From positions 1,798,001 through 1,862,000 of the forward strand of contig NC_002967.9 in the NCBI RefSeq assembly GCF_000008185.1: 64,000 bases of DNA. Direction: 5' to 3'. Under the pieces are notes generated by a model. The model did not search any database. It saw nothing but the letters and a program-made list of their open reading frames with translations, and was not told the origin of the DNA. How positions within the stretch are numbered: position 1 is the stretch's first letter; each line of letters starts with the position of its first letter. Below, piece by piece: positions 15,759 to 25,533 of this stretch. The position numbers were made by a program, and so were the translations under genes. Origin of the DNA: Treponema denticola ATCC 35405. GTDB lineage: Bacteria; Spirochaetota; Spirochaetia; Treponematales; Treponemataceae.

Positions 15759-16467
15759 TCAAAATTCATAAAAATCATATAAATATAAATATTCACAATC
15801 TTTCATTATTTCTTTCTTATAGTTTTCTTCAATGTTATCCTCAAAATTATTTTTTATGGAATTCCAAGATTCATTATACTTTGCAGAACCATAAAATCTT
15901 TCAAATGCTTGTTGTTTTTTATTTTTATAATTTTCTAAATTATATTTTCCTTGTTCAATTATCTTTCCATTATTTACTTTTATTAAAATGTATTCTTCAA
16001 ATTCTGAAAGATACCCACCATGAATATAATTTATCATATTACCTTGAGGTATAGTAAGAACCCCAGTAAAAAAAATCACATACAACTGGTATATCTGTTT
16101 CAAATAGTTCTGAAAAAATTGAATTTTTTTCCGTATCAAATACTTCAGATTTATCTTTAGGATATACAGAAATTGTTATAAAAATATCAATGACATATAA
16201 ACAATCATTTTTTATCGCGAATTTTGCTATATATCCACGCCAACAAGCAGTAGAAATCAACGCTTTGTAATTAGAAAAAATTTTATCAAATTTATTTCTT
16301 ACTTCTTCTTTTTGTAAAAACAACTGATCCAATGGATTTGTAAACAATTCCTTCGTTTCATTTTCAAAAATTAATATGTCAGAAGCCTGTGCTGTTGCAA
16401 ATAATTTTGAATTTAGAGAAAACAAACTGAACAATAAAAAAATATATATCTTTATATTTCTATTCAT
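15759..16467 (-). pseudogene. Secreted protein gene, frameshifted near an A8 run
   Basis: The first frame (16039-16467) has a signal peptide (IFLLFSLFSLNSKLFATAQA) and runs to VVCDFFYWG. The second frame (15759-16139) continues naturally from TGVLTIPQGNMINYIHGGYL to the end. The join lies near 16,065, where a run of eight A/T occurs. Restoring the frame would give a ~230-aa exported protein. No function is recognised. Both halves are still well preserved, so the change is recent, phase-variable or a read error. Confidence 0.55.
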
Positions 16468-16511
16468 AAATTCTCCATTAAAATATAATAGTACATCTCA
16501 GAGGGGTATCC

Positions 16512-16662
16512 ATGTAACATTCGCTTAACCTGCATTTGCAGCGCTGCCAACGCGCATAGCGGCGTCAAAGTTGGCGCGAAAGTTGCACCAAAAGGGAGCC
16601 GTAGGCGACCATCCAAGCAACTTTTGTGACAAAACAAATGTCAGGTTGAAGCGGGGATTAGA
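16512..16662 (-). repeat. attC site, long form (151 bp)
   Basis: Outer arms AACATTCGCTTAACCTGCA and TGTCAGGTTGAAGC pair as in other sites. The insert between them has an inner stem (GCGCGAAAGTTGC with GCAACTTTTGTGAC). The right core box reads GATTAGA instead of GTTAGA, which may weaken it. It closes the cassette of the 16669-17448 gene. Confidence 0.8.
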
Positions 16663-16668
16663 AGGCTC

Positions 16669-17448
16669 TTACTCAATTAACTCAATCATTTCAAAAATGA
16701 TTTTATCGTCCGGGTGTGTATTTCTTTGATTAAAAATACCCAAAATAACATCTAAATATGTAAAATTCAAATTACTTACAAAAACTTTTTTTTGTATTTC
16801 CTTATTTTTACTATTGTTAATAACCTCAATTAACGAATTTGTCAGTATCCAAATTCTACGTTCTAGTTCTTGAAAATAATCGATTTCATTTTTTGGTCGT
16901 TTAACGACTCTACAAAAATTTCCTTCATAAACAATGGTATCATTTTCTTTACAAAATAAATATTCTTTTTGATTAGGCTTTTCATTCCCCTTATTACTAT
17001 CACATTTTAACGACAAACTTGGATTTAATTGATATATTTTTAATTGTTTTATAACATCTAACTTTGTATAACCTTTAGCTGACGTAGTTTCATGATTATA
17101 TTGAATAACAATATCTAATGAATTATTTATTTCATTTAACTCTCTTAAAAGTAGCATAAAATTTTCATTATCATTGTTTATATTATTAGACTCTTGAATC
17201 TCTAGTAATTCTTTAGTCTGCAAATTAATCGATTTTTGTTGTTCTTTTAATGAATAGAAAAATAGAACAGAAGCGACTATTGAAGTTAACGGTCCAAGTA
17301 TTGAACCGATAAAAGTTGAATATGAACCAAGAATATCACTGTTATAGACTCCATTAAAAAGTGTGTATCCACTTTTTAAATAACCAATAAAACTCGACAA
17401 TAAAATAATGCTTGCAATGATAACTATCGAAGCAATGAGTCTTTTCAT
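16669..17448 (-). CDS. Membrane protein, possibly putAbiC-like abortive infection type
   Basis: This ~259-aa protein has two N-terminal membrane segments (near residues 5-24 and 45-68). A coiled-coil stretch (SLKEQQKSINLQTKELLEIQ) and a helical cytosolic domain follow. This layout, with FIGSILGPLTSIVASVLFFYSL just before the coiled coil, resembles the putative phage abortive infection family (putAbiC). The similarity is in pattern only. I chose the ATG at 17448 because GAGGGG precedes it. It is the sole gene of its cassette, between attC 16512-16662 and 17472-17538. Confidence 0.5.
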   Translation of the reverse strand: MKRLIASIVIIASIILLSSFIGYLKSGYTLFNGVYNSDILGSYSTFIGSILGPLTSIVASVLFFYSLKEQQKSINLQTKELLEIQESNNINNDNENFMLLLRELNEINNSLDIVIQYNHETTSAKGYTKLDVIKQLKIYQLNPSLSLKCDSNKGNEKPNQKEYLFCKENDTIVYEGNFCRVVKRPKNEIDYFQELERRIWILTNSLIEVINNSKNKEIQKKVFVSNLNFTYLDVILGIFNQRNTHPDDKIIFEMIELIE

Positions 17449-17471
17449 ATTTCCCCTCATCAAAGGCGGCG

Positions 17472-17538
17472 TTCTAACTACCGTTTGACATACATTCGCA
17501 GCTTGTCCTTGTTGTCAACGTTGAAGCTGGTGTTATGT
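17472..17538 (-). repeat. attC site (67 bp)
   Basis: Core boxes TTCTAAC and GTTATGT. Its centre differs from the common form (GCTTGTCCTTGTTGTCAACG). It closes the cassette of the 124-aa protein gene. No 5' hairpin flanks it. Confidence 0.85.
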
Positions 17539-17907
17539 GGTTTTCTTTATTTTCTTAACCTTATAGTTAATTAATTCCAAATCAAAAATTTCATCATTTT
17601 CATTATAAATACGAATCGTATCATTATCAATCAATTCTGTTTCTTTAATAAAAATCCATTGAACATCTTTTTCTAAAAACGGATTATACCAGATTGAATA
17701 AATTGATATTGTTTTCTTTATTTTTGAGTCTTTAATAGATTTAATAATCATCTGACCGGTTCCCTTAAAAATCCCATCTGAATAATTTGCAATATACTCG
17801 TATCCATTATGAATTATCGATGGAATTTCCGGAGGCTGAGTCCTTTTTGCATATAAAACCAAGAGTGAAAATATAAATATACTTAATAATATGATACTTT
17901 TTTTCAT
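17533..17907 (-). CDS. Unknown small exported protein
   Basis: This 124-aa protein starts with a signal peptide (MKKSIILLSIFIFSLLVLYA). The mature part is rich in Ile, Tyr and Asp, with a central SDGIFKGTGQMIIKSIKD and a basic end (YKVKKIKKTT). No family is recognised. The stop codon lies inside the R'' half of its attC (17532-17538), so the attC was captured flush with the reading frame. Single-gene cassette. Confidence 0.6.
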   Translation of the reverse strand: MKKSIILLSIFIFSLLVLYAKRTQPPEIPSIIHNGYEYIANYSDGIFKGTGQMIIKSIKDSKIKKTISIYSIWYNPFLEKDVQWIFIKETELIDNDTIRIYNENDEIFDLELINYKVKKIKKTT

Positions 17908-18030
17908 TAAACATACCTATTGTAAAATGCTTCTTCGTCCTTGCCCTAAAGTTCAATTCATTTTTTTGATTAGTTTTTTTTGCGACGAATATTTTTCTTT
18001 TTTTTCACCATGCACCCCAGTGGGGCGTCC

Positions 18031-18095
18031 ATCTAACATTCGCTTAACCTGCTTTGCGGCTTGTCCGCAATGTCAGGTTGAAGCGGGTGTTAGAC
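18031..18095 (-). repeat. attC site (65 bp)
   Basis: Core boxes ATCTAAC and GTTAGAC; spacer one base shorter than usual (CTGCTTTGCGG). The next cassette starts with a CCCC-AGT-GGGG hairpin just left of the site (near 18,013-18,027). Confidence 0.95.
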
Positions 18096-18498
18096 AATTG
18101 CAATTTTAACCATATCGTACTGTGTGTAAAACTGTAGCGGTAGTGAAAATTTAAACTAAACTTTATGCTACTTTAAAAAATTTGGGCAAAGTTTTACAAC
18201 AACAAACTAAAAACCGATATTGCTTTTTACACCATGTTATATACATAGTGCAGTTCCTATTTTTCAAATAAACTTCTTGTATAGGTTAATCCCCAACTTG
18301 GATTAACTTGTTGTTGCCTAAACAATAAACCAACAAAACTTGCTATTGACCATTTTTGTTTTTACCATGATATTTGTACTTGTAAAGATTTTGAAATATT
18401 TGCTTGCCCCTGCATGTATTTTTTATCTATATGTTGTCCACTATTCCAACGAACACTACCAGAACATAATATCGAAAAATACTTATTCATTATTTTAA
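18096..18498. other. Non-coding stretch with a long imperfect palindrome
   Basis: From about 18,117 to 18,240 the ends CTGTGTGTAAAA and TTTTTACACCATG are inverted to each other. The same arrangement recurs at about 27,059-27,165. A 42-codon minus-strand frame (18362-18490) follows the lipoprotein stop but has no ribosome-binding site. No convincing gene. Confidence 0.5.
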
Positions 18499-19191
18499 TT
18501 AATCATCAGCAGGTTTTTGAGATTGAATAATATCTCCTTTATGTTTAATTTCAACTATCATAAATTTAGCCTTCCAAAATTTAGAAGGATAATTTTCAGG
18601 ATGTTCATTTATATCAGCAGTTTTATCAATTTTTTGTACCCCTTCGCCATATTCAAGGCCTTTACAAAGATAACCTTCACAAAAAGAACCCGCCTCAAAA
18701 ATTAAAGTATAATCTATCTTTTTATTACGAGGCAGCGGTACATATTGAATTCCTATAGAACCGCAGGAAGTTTCATCTCCATTTTGTGTTACAGTTGTCT
18801 TTGCTGTCTGCTTGATATCGTTATTATCTTTCCATTCAAAAATTACATTTACGGGTAATTTTATATTAGCCATCCATTTATCGTCATAGTTTACCGAACC
18901 CCAAAAAAAGTTAGGTATTAATACTTCAAAGCATAAAGCATCAAAGTCAGTAGATAACGGTAAAATAAATGAACCGGTAATACTTCCTGCTTTTTTAAAA
19001 TCGAATTCATCTTCGCAATATACTTGTGAATAAATTCTTTGATTTTCTGAATATTCTGATTTTATTGTATGTTCTTTTTTAACATAACATTTTTCTAACC
19101 TGTTTTTACTATTACACATACAACCCCATAAAACAATGGATACAAACAAAAAAAATATAAAACTAAAACCATAAATATAATATCTTTTCAT
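18499..19191 (-). CDS. Predicted lipoprotein
   Basis: This 230-aa protein has a lipoprotein signal peptide: hydrophobic residues ~6-22 followed by the lipobox VLWGC (Cys ~24). It should be anchored in the outer leaflet of a membrane. The mature domain looks beta-rich (AGSITGSFILPLSTD, WMANIKLPVNVIFEW, QYVPLPRNKKIDYTLIFEAG). The last stretch suggests an immunoglobulin-like sheet. No family is recognised. It is the only clear gene of its cassette. Confidence 0.6.
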   Translation of the reverse strand: MKRYYIYGFSFIFFLFVSIVLWGCMCNSKNRLEKCYVKKEHTIKSEYSENQRIYSQVYCEDEFDFKKAGSITGSFILPLSTDFDALCFEVLIPNFFWGSVNYDDKWMANIKLPVNVIFEWKDNNDIKQTAKTTVTQNGDETSCGSIGIQYVPLPRNKKIDYTLIFEAGSFCEGYLCKGLEYGEGVQKIDKTADINEHPENYPSKFWKAKFMIVEIKHKGDIIQSQKPADD

Positions 19192-19340
19192 CGTATTTCC
19201 TCACTTAGCCAAATAGCCACTATAAATAAAACATAACTTTACTCACATAACCTAAGTTATTAATCGGAGTTTTAAGCTTTAATTTATAAAAAATACATCC
19301 TATTCTTCAAAATTGCAGTTTATCGTACCGTAAGGCGTCG

Positions 19341-19407
19341 TTCTAACATTCGCCTAATCTGCAAACGGGCATGGTCCCTTTTGTCAGCGTTGAAGTGGGC
19401 GTTAGGT
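19341..19407 (-). repeat. attC site (67 bp), divergent
   Basis: Core boxes TTCTAAC and GTTAGGT. The left arm has CGCCTAATCTGCAAACGGG and the right arm has the CAGCGTTGAAG variant with an extra base. An ACC-GTAA-GGCGT hairpin marks the start of the next cassette at its left. It closes the VOC-protein cassette. Confidence 0.85.
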
Positions 19408-19589
19408 AATCTCTGTATAACATTGAAATTTGTAACTACTTTCCAAAAATACTAGCTATCTTATCTAATGTTGAGAGGCGAACATATTCAGAATGATTTT
19501 ACATCCTAGAAATAACACTTCTTTAGTTTCCAATTTTGCTACCATTTGCATAAGTCTTAATTTTAAATCTCTATATAAACTTTGACTCA

Positions 19590-19979
19590 TCAATCTGTAA
19601 ATCGTAGAAGATATCCATCTGGATCTTGTAGTAAAAACTCTTTTTGAATAATTTTTTCGCAACCATTACTGTAATGGCTGACAGTCATTTCTCGAAACGG
19701 CTTTATTCCAAAATCTAAAATTCGTCTATAGAGGCTCTCCAAATTAGAAACAGTCATCTCAAAGTTAATACCTCTCCCATATGGGTGCTCCAGTATACCA
19801 ACATTCCAATTGCCATTATCTTGTTCAAACATCATTTGATTATTTTCCAATGAAAGAAAAATAAATTTATCCTCTTGTCTTTCATATTCTATTTTGAATT
19901 GTAATATTTCGACATAAAACTCTCTGGTTTTCTCTATGTTAGCTACTGTTAATTCAGGTATTAACGAATTAAACTTCAT
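19590..19979 (-). CDS. VOC (glyoxalase/bleomycin-resistance) superfamily protein
   Basis: This 129-aa protein has the paired beta-alpha-beta-beta-beta layout of vicinal-oxygen-chelate proteins. The N-terminal motif is IPELTVANIEKTREFYVEIL, and the end LLQDPDGYLLRFTD is highly typical. Members include glyoxalase I, dioxygenases and bleomycin-binding proteins. The pattern of a small protein with HPYGRGINFEMTV fits the antibiotic-binding branch, but the ligand is unknown. Single-gene cassette; an unexplained 180-bp tail lies between its stop and attC. Confidence 0.85.
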   Translation of the reverse strand: MKFNSLIPELTVANIEKTREFYVEILQFKIEYERQEDKFIFLSLENNQMMFEQDNGNWNVGILEHPYGRGINFEMTVSNLESLYRRILDFGIKPFREMTVSHYSNGCEKIIQKEFLLQDPDGYLLRFTD

Positions 19980-20432
19980 ACATATCTCCTTAAATTAGGA
20001 TTTATAAGTATTTACTTGTATCCTTAATGCTCAATTCATCCATTTTCTTTTTATAGAGCTCAACAAAATTTCTTATCTATGTCAGAATTAGGCTTTGAAT
20101 AATCTTGTAAGCTTCAACCTATCGCTTTGTTAATAAAAATTTATTACTTCTAAAATTATTTACCAATATTTTTCCAAGAAGTTAGACAAATCATAAAATA
20201 AAAATTTGTTTTTCGTACATGCAGTCATTTTTATTACATTTTCATCATTCCTACTTGTCTCAAACAACTCTTTTAATTCAATGTATTGATCTATTCTAAT
20301 TTTCTCAAATTTTAATTTATTTCTCTAAATATTTGCTAATACCATTCTAAGTTATTTTCTCAATTGCTAATAAATTCTCGTGTATATTTTGAGACTTCTA
20401 CCTTCGTATATTTCCATGTGCCGTAGGCATCA
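19980..20432. other. Non-coding stretch upstream of the VOC gene
   Basis: About 450 bp of AT-rich sequence with no supported frame. It ends in a TGCC-GTA-GGCA hairpin (near 20,417-20,428) next to the following attC. It may hold a decayed gene. Confidence 0.4.
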
Positions 20433-20498
20433 ACCTAACTACCGCTTAACCTACATTTGCGGCTCGTCCGCAATGTCAGGTTGAAGCGGGTGTTAGGT
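20433..20498 (-). repeat. attC site (66 bp) of the PD-(D/E)XK / zinc-ribbon cassette, copy 1
   Basis: Core boxes ACCTAAC and GTTAGGT. The left arm reads AACTACCGCTTAACCT, the same uncommon ACTACCG start as in copy 2 (62953-63018), showing that the attC moves with its cassette. Confidence 0.95.
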
Positions 20499-20503
20499 TG
20501 TAT

Positions 20504-21322
20504 TTATTTTATTTTCAACATTACATCTTCAGCATTTTTATTAAATTCTTGTTGCAATTCTTCCTCTGTATTACATTTTGCTAAAATTTCTTTATCCAAT
20601 TCAAAATAATCCCAATTATCTCCTGAGATATATTTAGCAATAGAATAATATTTTTCAGCATGCGGAGATAAACCTATAAATAAGTCATACTCCGGTGCTC
20701 CTTTTTTCTTAAAATAACATCCAATACCATATTTACTATCGAGTTTTCCTTTATATTCATATTTTGTCACATTTGCATCAAGAAATTTTCTGCAAATCTC
20801 CAATAATTTTTCTTTCATTTCATAAACGGCAATAATTGTATCGGGAGAATATAACATAGCTACCTCATGCGGTGTAAATAATAAAGTATGAATGTCTTCA
20901 CACATATATTCACGAATTAAATCAAAACGAGTAAAATCTGTTGTCGCTCCTTTTTTATCTATAATTTCAAACAAATCTTCCCAAAATAGAATTTTATCTT
21001 TTGGAATAGGAATTTCTTCACGAAAAGAATAATTTTTCCTGATTAAGTAAGCATCACGTGTGTCTTTATCATATTCTGAAATTGTTAATCCGGAATTATT
21101 AATCTTTACTTCATATCGTAATTTTTCTGAATTTTTTGTGATAATAGTGAAATCAGGCACAGTTCCTTTCAGATTATCTTGTGCTTTTACTTCTGCAATA
21201 TCTAACAACTGTAGATTAAATGGTTTTAGCAAAAAATCAAATACAATTTCTTTTTTCCATAATGCTTCATTATAAAAAAAACTTGTTATTGCTTGTGTAG
21301 CAAGATTTTCATATATATTCAA
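20504..21322 (-). CDS. Predicted PD-(D/E)XK nuclease-like protein, copy 1
   Basis: This ~272-aa protein contains GTVPDFTIITKN followed by LRYEVKINNSGLT. This Asp...(Glu-x-Lys) pattern is that of the PD-(D/E)XK nuclease fold. No further domain is recognised. I chose the TTG at 21322 because AGGAAG precedes it at a good distance; the open frame continues upstream to 21382 through another TTG without a ribosome-binding site. A nearly identical copy lies at 63024-63842 (one Thr/Ala difference seen). It shares its cassette with the small zinc-ribbon gene at 21416. Confidence 0.65.
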   Translation of the reverse strand: MNIYENLATQAITSFFYNEALWKKEIVFDFLLKPFNLQLLDIAEVKAQDNLKGTVPDFTIITKNSEKLRYEVKINNSGLTISEYDKDTRDAYLIRKNYSFREEIPIPKDKILFWEDLFEIIDKKGATTDFTRFDLIREYMCEDIHTLLFTPHEVAMLYSPDTIIAVYEMKEKLLEICRKFLDANVTKYEYKGKLDSKYGIGCYFKKKGAPEYDLFIGLSPHAEKYYSIAKYISGDNWDYFELDKEILAKCNTEEELQQEFNKNAEDVMLKIK

Positions 21323-21374
21323 AATAAATGTCTTCCTTTCTAATTTCAATTTTACCACGCTAACGGCATATGAA

Positions 21375-21404
21375 CCTAACAAGAATAATAAGATTCTTGT
21401 TAGG
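21375..21404. repeat. Perfect palindrome carrying both attC core boxes
   Basis: CCTAACAAGAAT and ATTCTTGTTAGG form a 12-bp perfect stem with loop AATAAG. The ends are exactly the attC core boxes CCTAAC and GTTAGG, but the L boxes are missing. It lies between the two genes of this cassette and is repeated in the second copy (63895-63924). Confidence 0.8.
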
Positions 21405-21415
21405 CTGACTTCATA

Positions 21416-21643
21416 TCATAATGCAGGATGATGTTTTTTTGTCGGACTTTTTGAACAAGAACCGCTTGTTAATGAAGATATGCTTGAATATTGCATTCCA
21501 CAATATTTACAAGTATATTTTGGTTTTTCGTTTCCTTCGTATAATGAGTGCCTTCTTGTTGGACTTCTTGAACAAGAACCAGATGTTAATGAAGAAACAG
21601 AGGAATACTTCATCCCACAGTATTCACAGTAAAAATTTGCCAT
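21416..21643 (-). CDS. Small protein made of two tandem zinc-ribbon-like repeats, copy 1
   Basis: This 75-aa protein consists of two near-identical ~38-residue units. Each reads YxCxYCGMxYSSxSSLTSGSC followed by SxSPTxxH. Each unit has CxxC, a further Cys and a His, enough to bind one zinc ion. Both the units and the linker are strongly conserved, which points to selection for binding nucleic acid or protein. AGGAGG precedes the ATG. It is the first gene of a two-gene cassette with the PD-(D/E)XK-like protein. Function unknown. Confidence 0.75.
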   Translation of the reverse strand: MANFYCEYCGMKYSSVSSLTSGSCSRSPTRRHSLYEGNEKPKYTCKYCGMQYSSISSLTSGSCSKSPTKKHHPAL

Positions 21644-21740
21644 AAAATCCTCCTATGATTTTATAAATTTATTTTTAAGTCGAAATAAATGGTCATAGGT
21701 CGGTTCCACACAAATCTTTCCGCAAGCGGTCAGCTTGTCA

Positions 21741-21806
21741 ACCTAACATTCGCTTGACCTGCATTTGCGGCTTGTCCGCAATGTCAGGTTGAAGCGGGTG
21801 TTAGAC
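21741..21806 (-). repeat. attC site (66 bp)
   Basis: Core boxes ACCTAAC and GTTAGAC; left arm variant CGCTTGACCT. A CCGC-AA-GCGG hairpin lies just left (21,720-21,729). It closes the cassette of the broken gene at 22046-24086, after 240 bp without a gene. Confidence 0.95.
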
Positions 21807-22045
21807 TTTCTATATACATATTCTTAAAACTCTTATGAAAGTCTTTTAAATTTTATAATGACTCTTCAATCGCACAATTCATTACATAAATTTGATAATC
21901 TTAATTTAGTATTTGCAAGAAATACACTAGCTTTTGCAGATACTTCACTCGTTTTAATATCTTCTGCTAAAAAAACTAATAGTATTTTAATCAATACTAT
22001 TAGATATTTTATAATTACCTTTAAATTCATAGTGTTTTTCTAGCA

Positions 22046-24086
22046 TCATATAATATTTTTAAAATCAATTTGAAAAGTTTCTCTATAAATAGTTTTATTT
22101 CCTATTTTTATTTTTTCATTGATTTTTACTAATGCGCGATTTAAGCAAGTTTGATTAGGTCGATCATTGATGAAGTTCTTGAGATTTTCAGTAAAAGAAA
22201 TTTTATCATCATAATATGAATAGATTCTATTACAAAAAATAATTTCGTGTGTCTCAATATAATTCAACAATTCATATATTGGAAATATATTATATTTAAT
22301 ATCATCGAGACCATAAAAAGATCTACTGCCTGTGACAATAAAAAAAACTATTTTATCATTCGCTGCTATACTAATATTTGTTTTTACTGATAAATATTTT
22401 CTAAAATCGACATCAGAAAACAATTTTTCAATTTTTGATAGTTGTTTAGTTGCGGTTTCCAAAGCATCATAATTGGTTTTCATTTCATAAATATTGGAAC
22501 CATAAAGTGAATTCTTACATTCTGCTACAAAAACAATATCATCTGACTTTGCTATAAAATCAATATCTCCATCAGTCTTAGCAAAATTAAATTTAATTGA
22601 TTTATTATGCTGGAAGTTTTTTTTGCAAAAACTATTGACAGTTTATTTTCCAGTATTTCTTCATCCAATTTTATTTGCTCATGATTTTTAAAGCATAAAT
22701 TTCTAAGAATATTACTGCTTTCCAAATTGTTAGCACCAAATAAAATAAAAGTTCTCCCCATAAGAATAGGTGTCGTTTGGATATCAAATTTATTTTTTTA
22801 TCCCAAGTAAGTTCATTTATAAGTTTGTTGATAATTTCAGTATCTTTATAAATTTTATTTAACATATTTATAAACAAATCATAACTATATACTGGTACTA
22901 TTGACTCATATTGTAAAAAACAATCATTGTTATGTTTATTTAATGCATAATTTATTGCATATGCACAAAATTCTATGATTCGTTTAAATTTGATTACATC
23001 AAAAACACCTATACCATTCTTTAATTTCATGTCTTTTATGTTATTATCGTCTATATGAAATTCTGTTAGCAACTCAGATAAGAATGCAAATTCTTCTCTA
23101 AATAAATTATCAGAATCAAATATTTTTATATTTTCATTAAAGAGTAAAAATATCACTATTCGTCGAGTTGGTAGTTCTTCGATCTTCCAATATTCAGTTG
23201 AAGAGATATTTTTTTCAAATAATTCATAAATAGATATATTATCTTTTCTAGAAAGCAATTCTTTTATAATTGCGTTATAATGGTGACTTGGTGTAACAAA
23301 ATAAGTTAAAACTTTTGCTTTTTCTATTTTTTCTTTAGAAATCATATAACATATTTTATCATTTCTTTGTTCAAAATTATAACCATAAGTTTCAACTTCA
23401 TATTCAAATTTTTGTATTTTGTTTACTACTATAATTTTTTGTAGTAGTTTTTTACAATCAGATATAATATTTTTATGTGAATTAATATCCAACGGTCCAA
23501 AATCTTCATCAGATACATTGAATTCTTTCGTATATCTGTCCACTAATGTTGAAATTGCTTCGGAAACAGGATCGACACCATATATAGGGTCACTTATAAG
23601 GTTAGAATAACTTGGTTTGCCAATTTTTACTTCCAGTAAATCAAATTCTAATATTGCATATAAAGTTTTTATAAAGCGTTTTTTATATTTTTTTATTACA
23701 TTATCAGCAAATTTTAATATATTTCTACATTCTGGCGCAACATAATGTAAAGCCAGCATACTTCTCAAATAATTTACATTTTCTATTTTCAATTGCTCGT
23801 GTGTTTTCGATAGAATGTTTTCAATAATATAGCTTATTTTTTTCGTATTAAATTCCTTTGTTCCAATACGAAAGAAACCTTTGCGTTTCATGGAAGAAAA
23901 ATAATAAGTCTGATCTTTTGATAATAAATAATATGAAAGCTTTAACACTTCCTGCAATTTACCACTATCAAAATGTAATATTATCTGATCTATGATAATT
24001 TCTTTGTCTTTTTTTGATAATATCTTTTCTACATCCGTATTGATATCAATACTTAACTTTAACTCTTTATGTTTTTTTTCTTCCAT
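22046..24086 (-). pseudogene. Large protein gene with a PD-(D/E)XK region, broken by two poly(A) frameshifts
   Basis: Three frames belong together. The first (to ~22,800) encodes a ~430-residue helical region. It shifts at an A7 run near 22,795-22,801, continues as the frame with MGRTFILFGANNLESS, and shifts again at an A8 run near 22,615-22,622. The third part reads DGDIDFIAKSDDIVFVAECKNS, with the Asp and ExK of a PD-(D/E)XK nuclease, and runs to 22046. One added A at the first site and one shift at the second would give a ~680-aa protein. Sole gene of its cassette. Confidence 0.65.
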
Positions 24087-24212
24087 ATCATTACCTCAAA
24101 ATAAATATAGCCACATAATAAAATTTAGCATAAATATGATATTCGTAATATATTCACATTAATTAATCATGTAAGTAAAAAAATATTCTTTTTCTGGTGA
24201 TTATCAAACTAA

Positions 24213-24278
24213 GTCTAACATTCGCTTAACCTGCATTTGCGGCTCGTCCGCAATGTCAGGTTGAAGCGGGTGTTAGGG
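24213..24278 (-). repeat. attC site (66 bp)
   Basis: Core boxes GTCTAAC and GTTAGGG. Standard arms with the GGCTCGTCCGC loop. No hairpin flanks its left side. It closes the frameshifted 24273-25350 cassette. Confidence 0.95.
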
Positions 24279-25350
24279 GCAATTATCCATTCTCAGGCTA
24301 ATCAAAAAACCATATAATTCTTCGTCAAATTCTTTGATTATTTTTATACTTCCTTCATCATCGGTTAACAAAATACTATCGCTATAATGATTCAACATAT
24401 ACGAATCCAGACTATCGTTTTTATTTAAAGACTTATTTTCCTTAATAACTTTTTCGATATGAATAAGTATATAATTTAGAGTGCCAATAGGAAAATATTT
24501 TTCAAATTCAGCTATAAAAATTTTTTTTACAATTTCTATTTCTTCATCTAAAAATATTTTTCTTAAATTAATTTTTTTTTGCTGAAGTAAATTTATTTAA
24601 AAGTCGTATAAACTGTTTACTAGTGGAACTCGCTCCATCATTTACGGTTAAATCATTAAAAGCATAAATCCGTTCAAAAAATCCAGGATAAAGTTTATGA
24701 ATAGAACCTTCAATAACTTTATCATAAATAACAGAAATTAAGTATCCATACTCTCCTATTAGCTCTGTCAATGATTTTTTTGTTTTATTTTCTTCAAAAT
24801 CAACATAATGTGAATTTATTATTTTTTTTATTATTCTATTTATAAAAGAATTATTAGCTTCCAATAAATAAAACACACAAAATGTAAAACATTTTTTCTT
24901 ATTTTTATTAATATTTAATTTTTCTAATTTATTATAAAAAAGATAATAAATAAACGATGTAATAAAAATAATATAAAAATTTAAGATCTTAACTTCTTCG
25001 TCTTTCTTTAATTTCATAACTCTTTTTAGAAAAGTATTTAACTTATTAGGTTCAGAAAATAAAAAATAGCAATAATCATTTATAAGCCGACTAAAATCAT
25101 AATACTTTCCATTTTCAATAAATGTTTGAACTCCAATTTGATTATTTATGATATATTTGACAATAATTTTCTTCTGTTCATTTGTAAAATCTTGAGTTGT
25201 TATTAACTCGACAAATGTCCATGGAGAAATAACGACTGTAAAATTTTCTAAAGTAGACTTAACTTTTGTAATATCAATTCTAGGATTTCTGCTTACACCA
25301 GATAAATAATACAAATAATTTGTTTCTAACTGAATAATTTTCTTTTTCAT
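24273..25350 (-). pseudogene. Unknown protein gene, frameshifted at an A9 run
   Basis: The open frame from ATG 25350 ends early at 24568 (FTSAKKN, stop) right after a run of nine A. Deleting one A continues the protein through KINLRKIFLDEEIEIVKKIF to SLRMDNCP, ending at a TAA inside the attC R'' box. The restored product is ~358 aa, Lys/Asn/Ile rich, without recognised motifs; VVISPWTFVELITTQDFT near residue 45 is the most distinctive stretch. The conserved coding potential beyond the stop argues the break is recent or reversible. Confidence 0.6.
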
Positions 25351-25380
25351 TTTTACTCTTTGCACCCTAATAGGGTGTCA

Positions 25381-25533
25381 CCCTAACTACCGCTTAACCT
25401 GCATTTGCGGCTTTGCCGATGCGCATAGCAGCGGCAAAGTTGGCGCGAAAGTTGCATAAAAAAGGGAGCCGCAGGCGACCGTCCAAGCAACTTTCGTGAC
25501 AAAACAAATGTCAGGTTGAAGCGGGTGTTAGAC
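25381..25533 (-). repeat. attC site, long form (153 bp)
   Basis: Core boxes CCCTAAC and GTTAGAC. The centre holds nested stems: GCGCGAAAGTTGC / GCAACTTTCGTGAC and GGGAGCCGC-AGGCGACC. A CACCCT-AAT-AGGGTG hairpin lies at its left (25,362-25,376). Confidence 0.9.

Noticed and set aside
19465-19662. A 65-aa minus-strand frame overlapping the VOC gene
   Set aside because: It overlaps a well-supported gene in another frame and has no motif or ribosome-binding site.
21858-22043. A 61-aa plus-strand frame between attC and the broken nuclease gene
   Set aside because: It opposes the direction of the array, has low-complexity composition and no Shine-Dalgarno.
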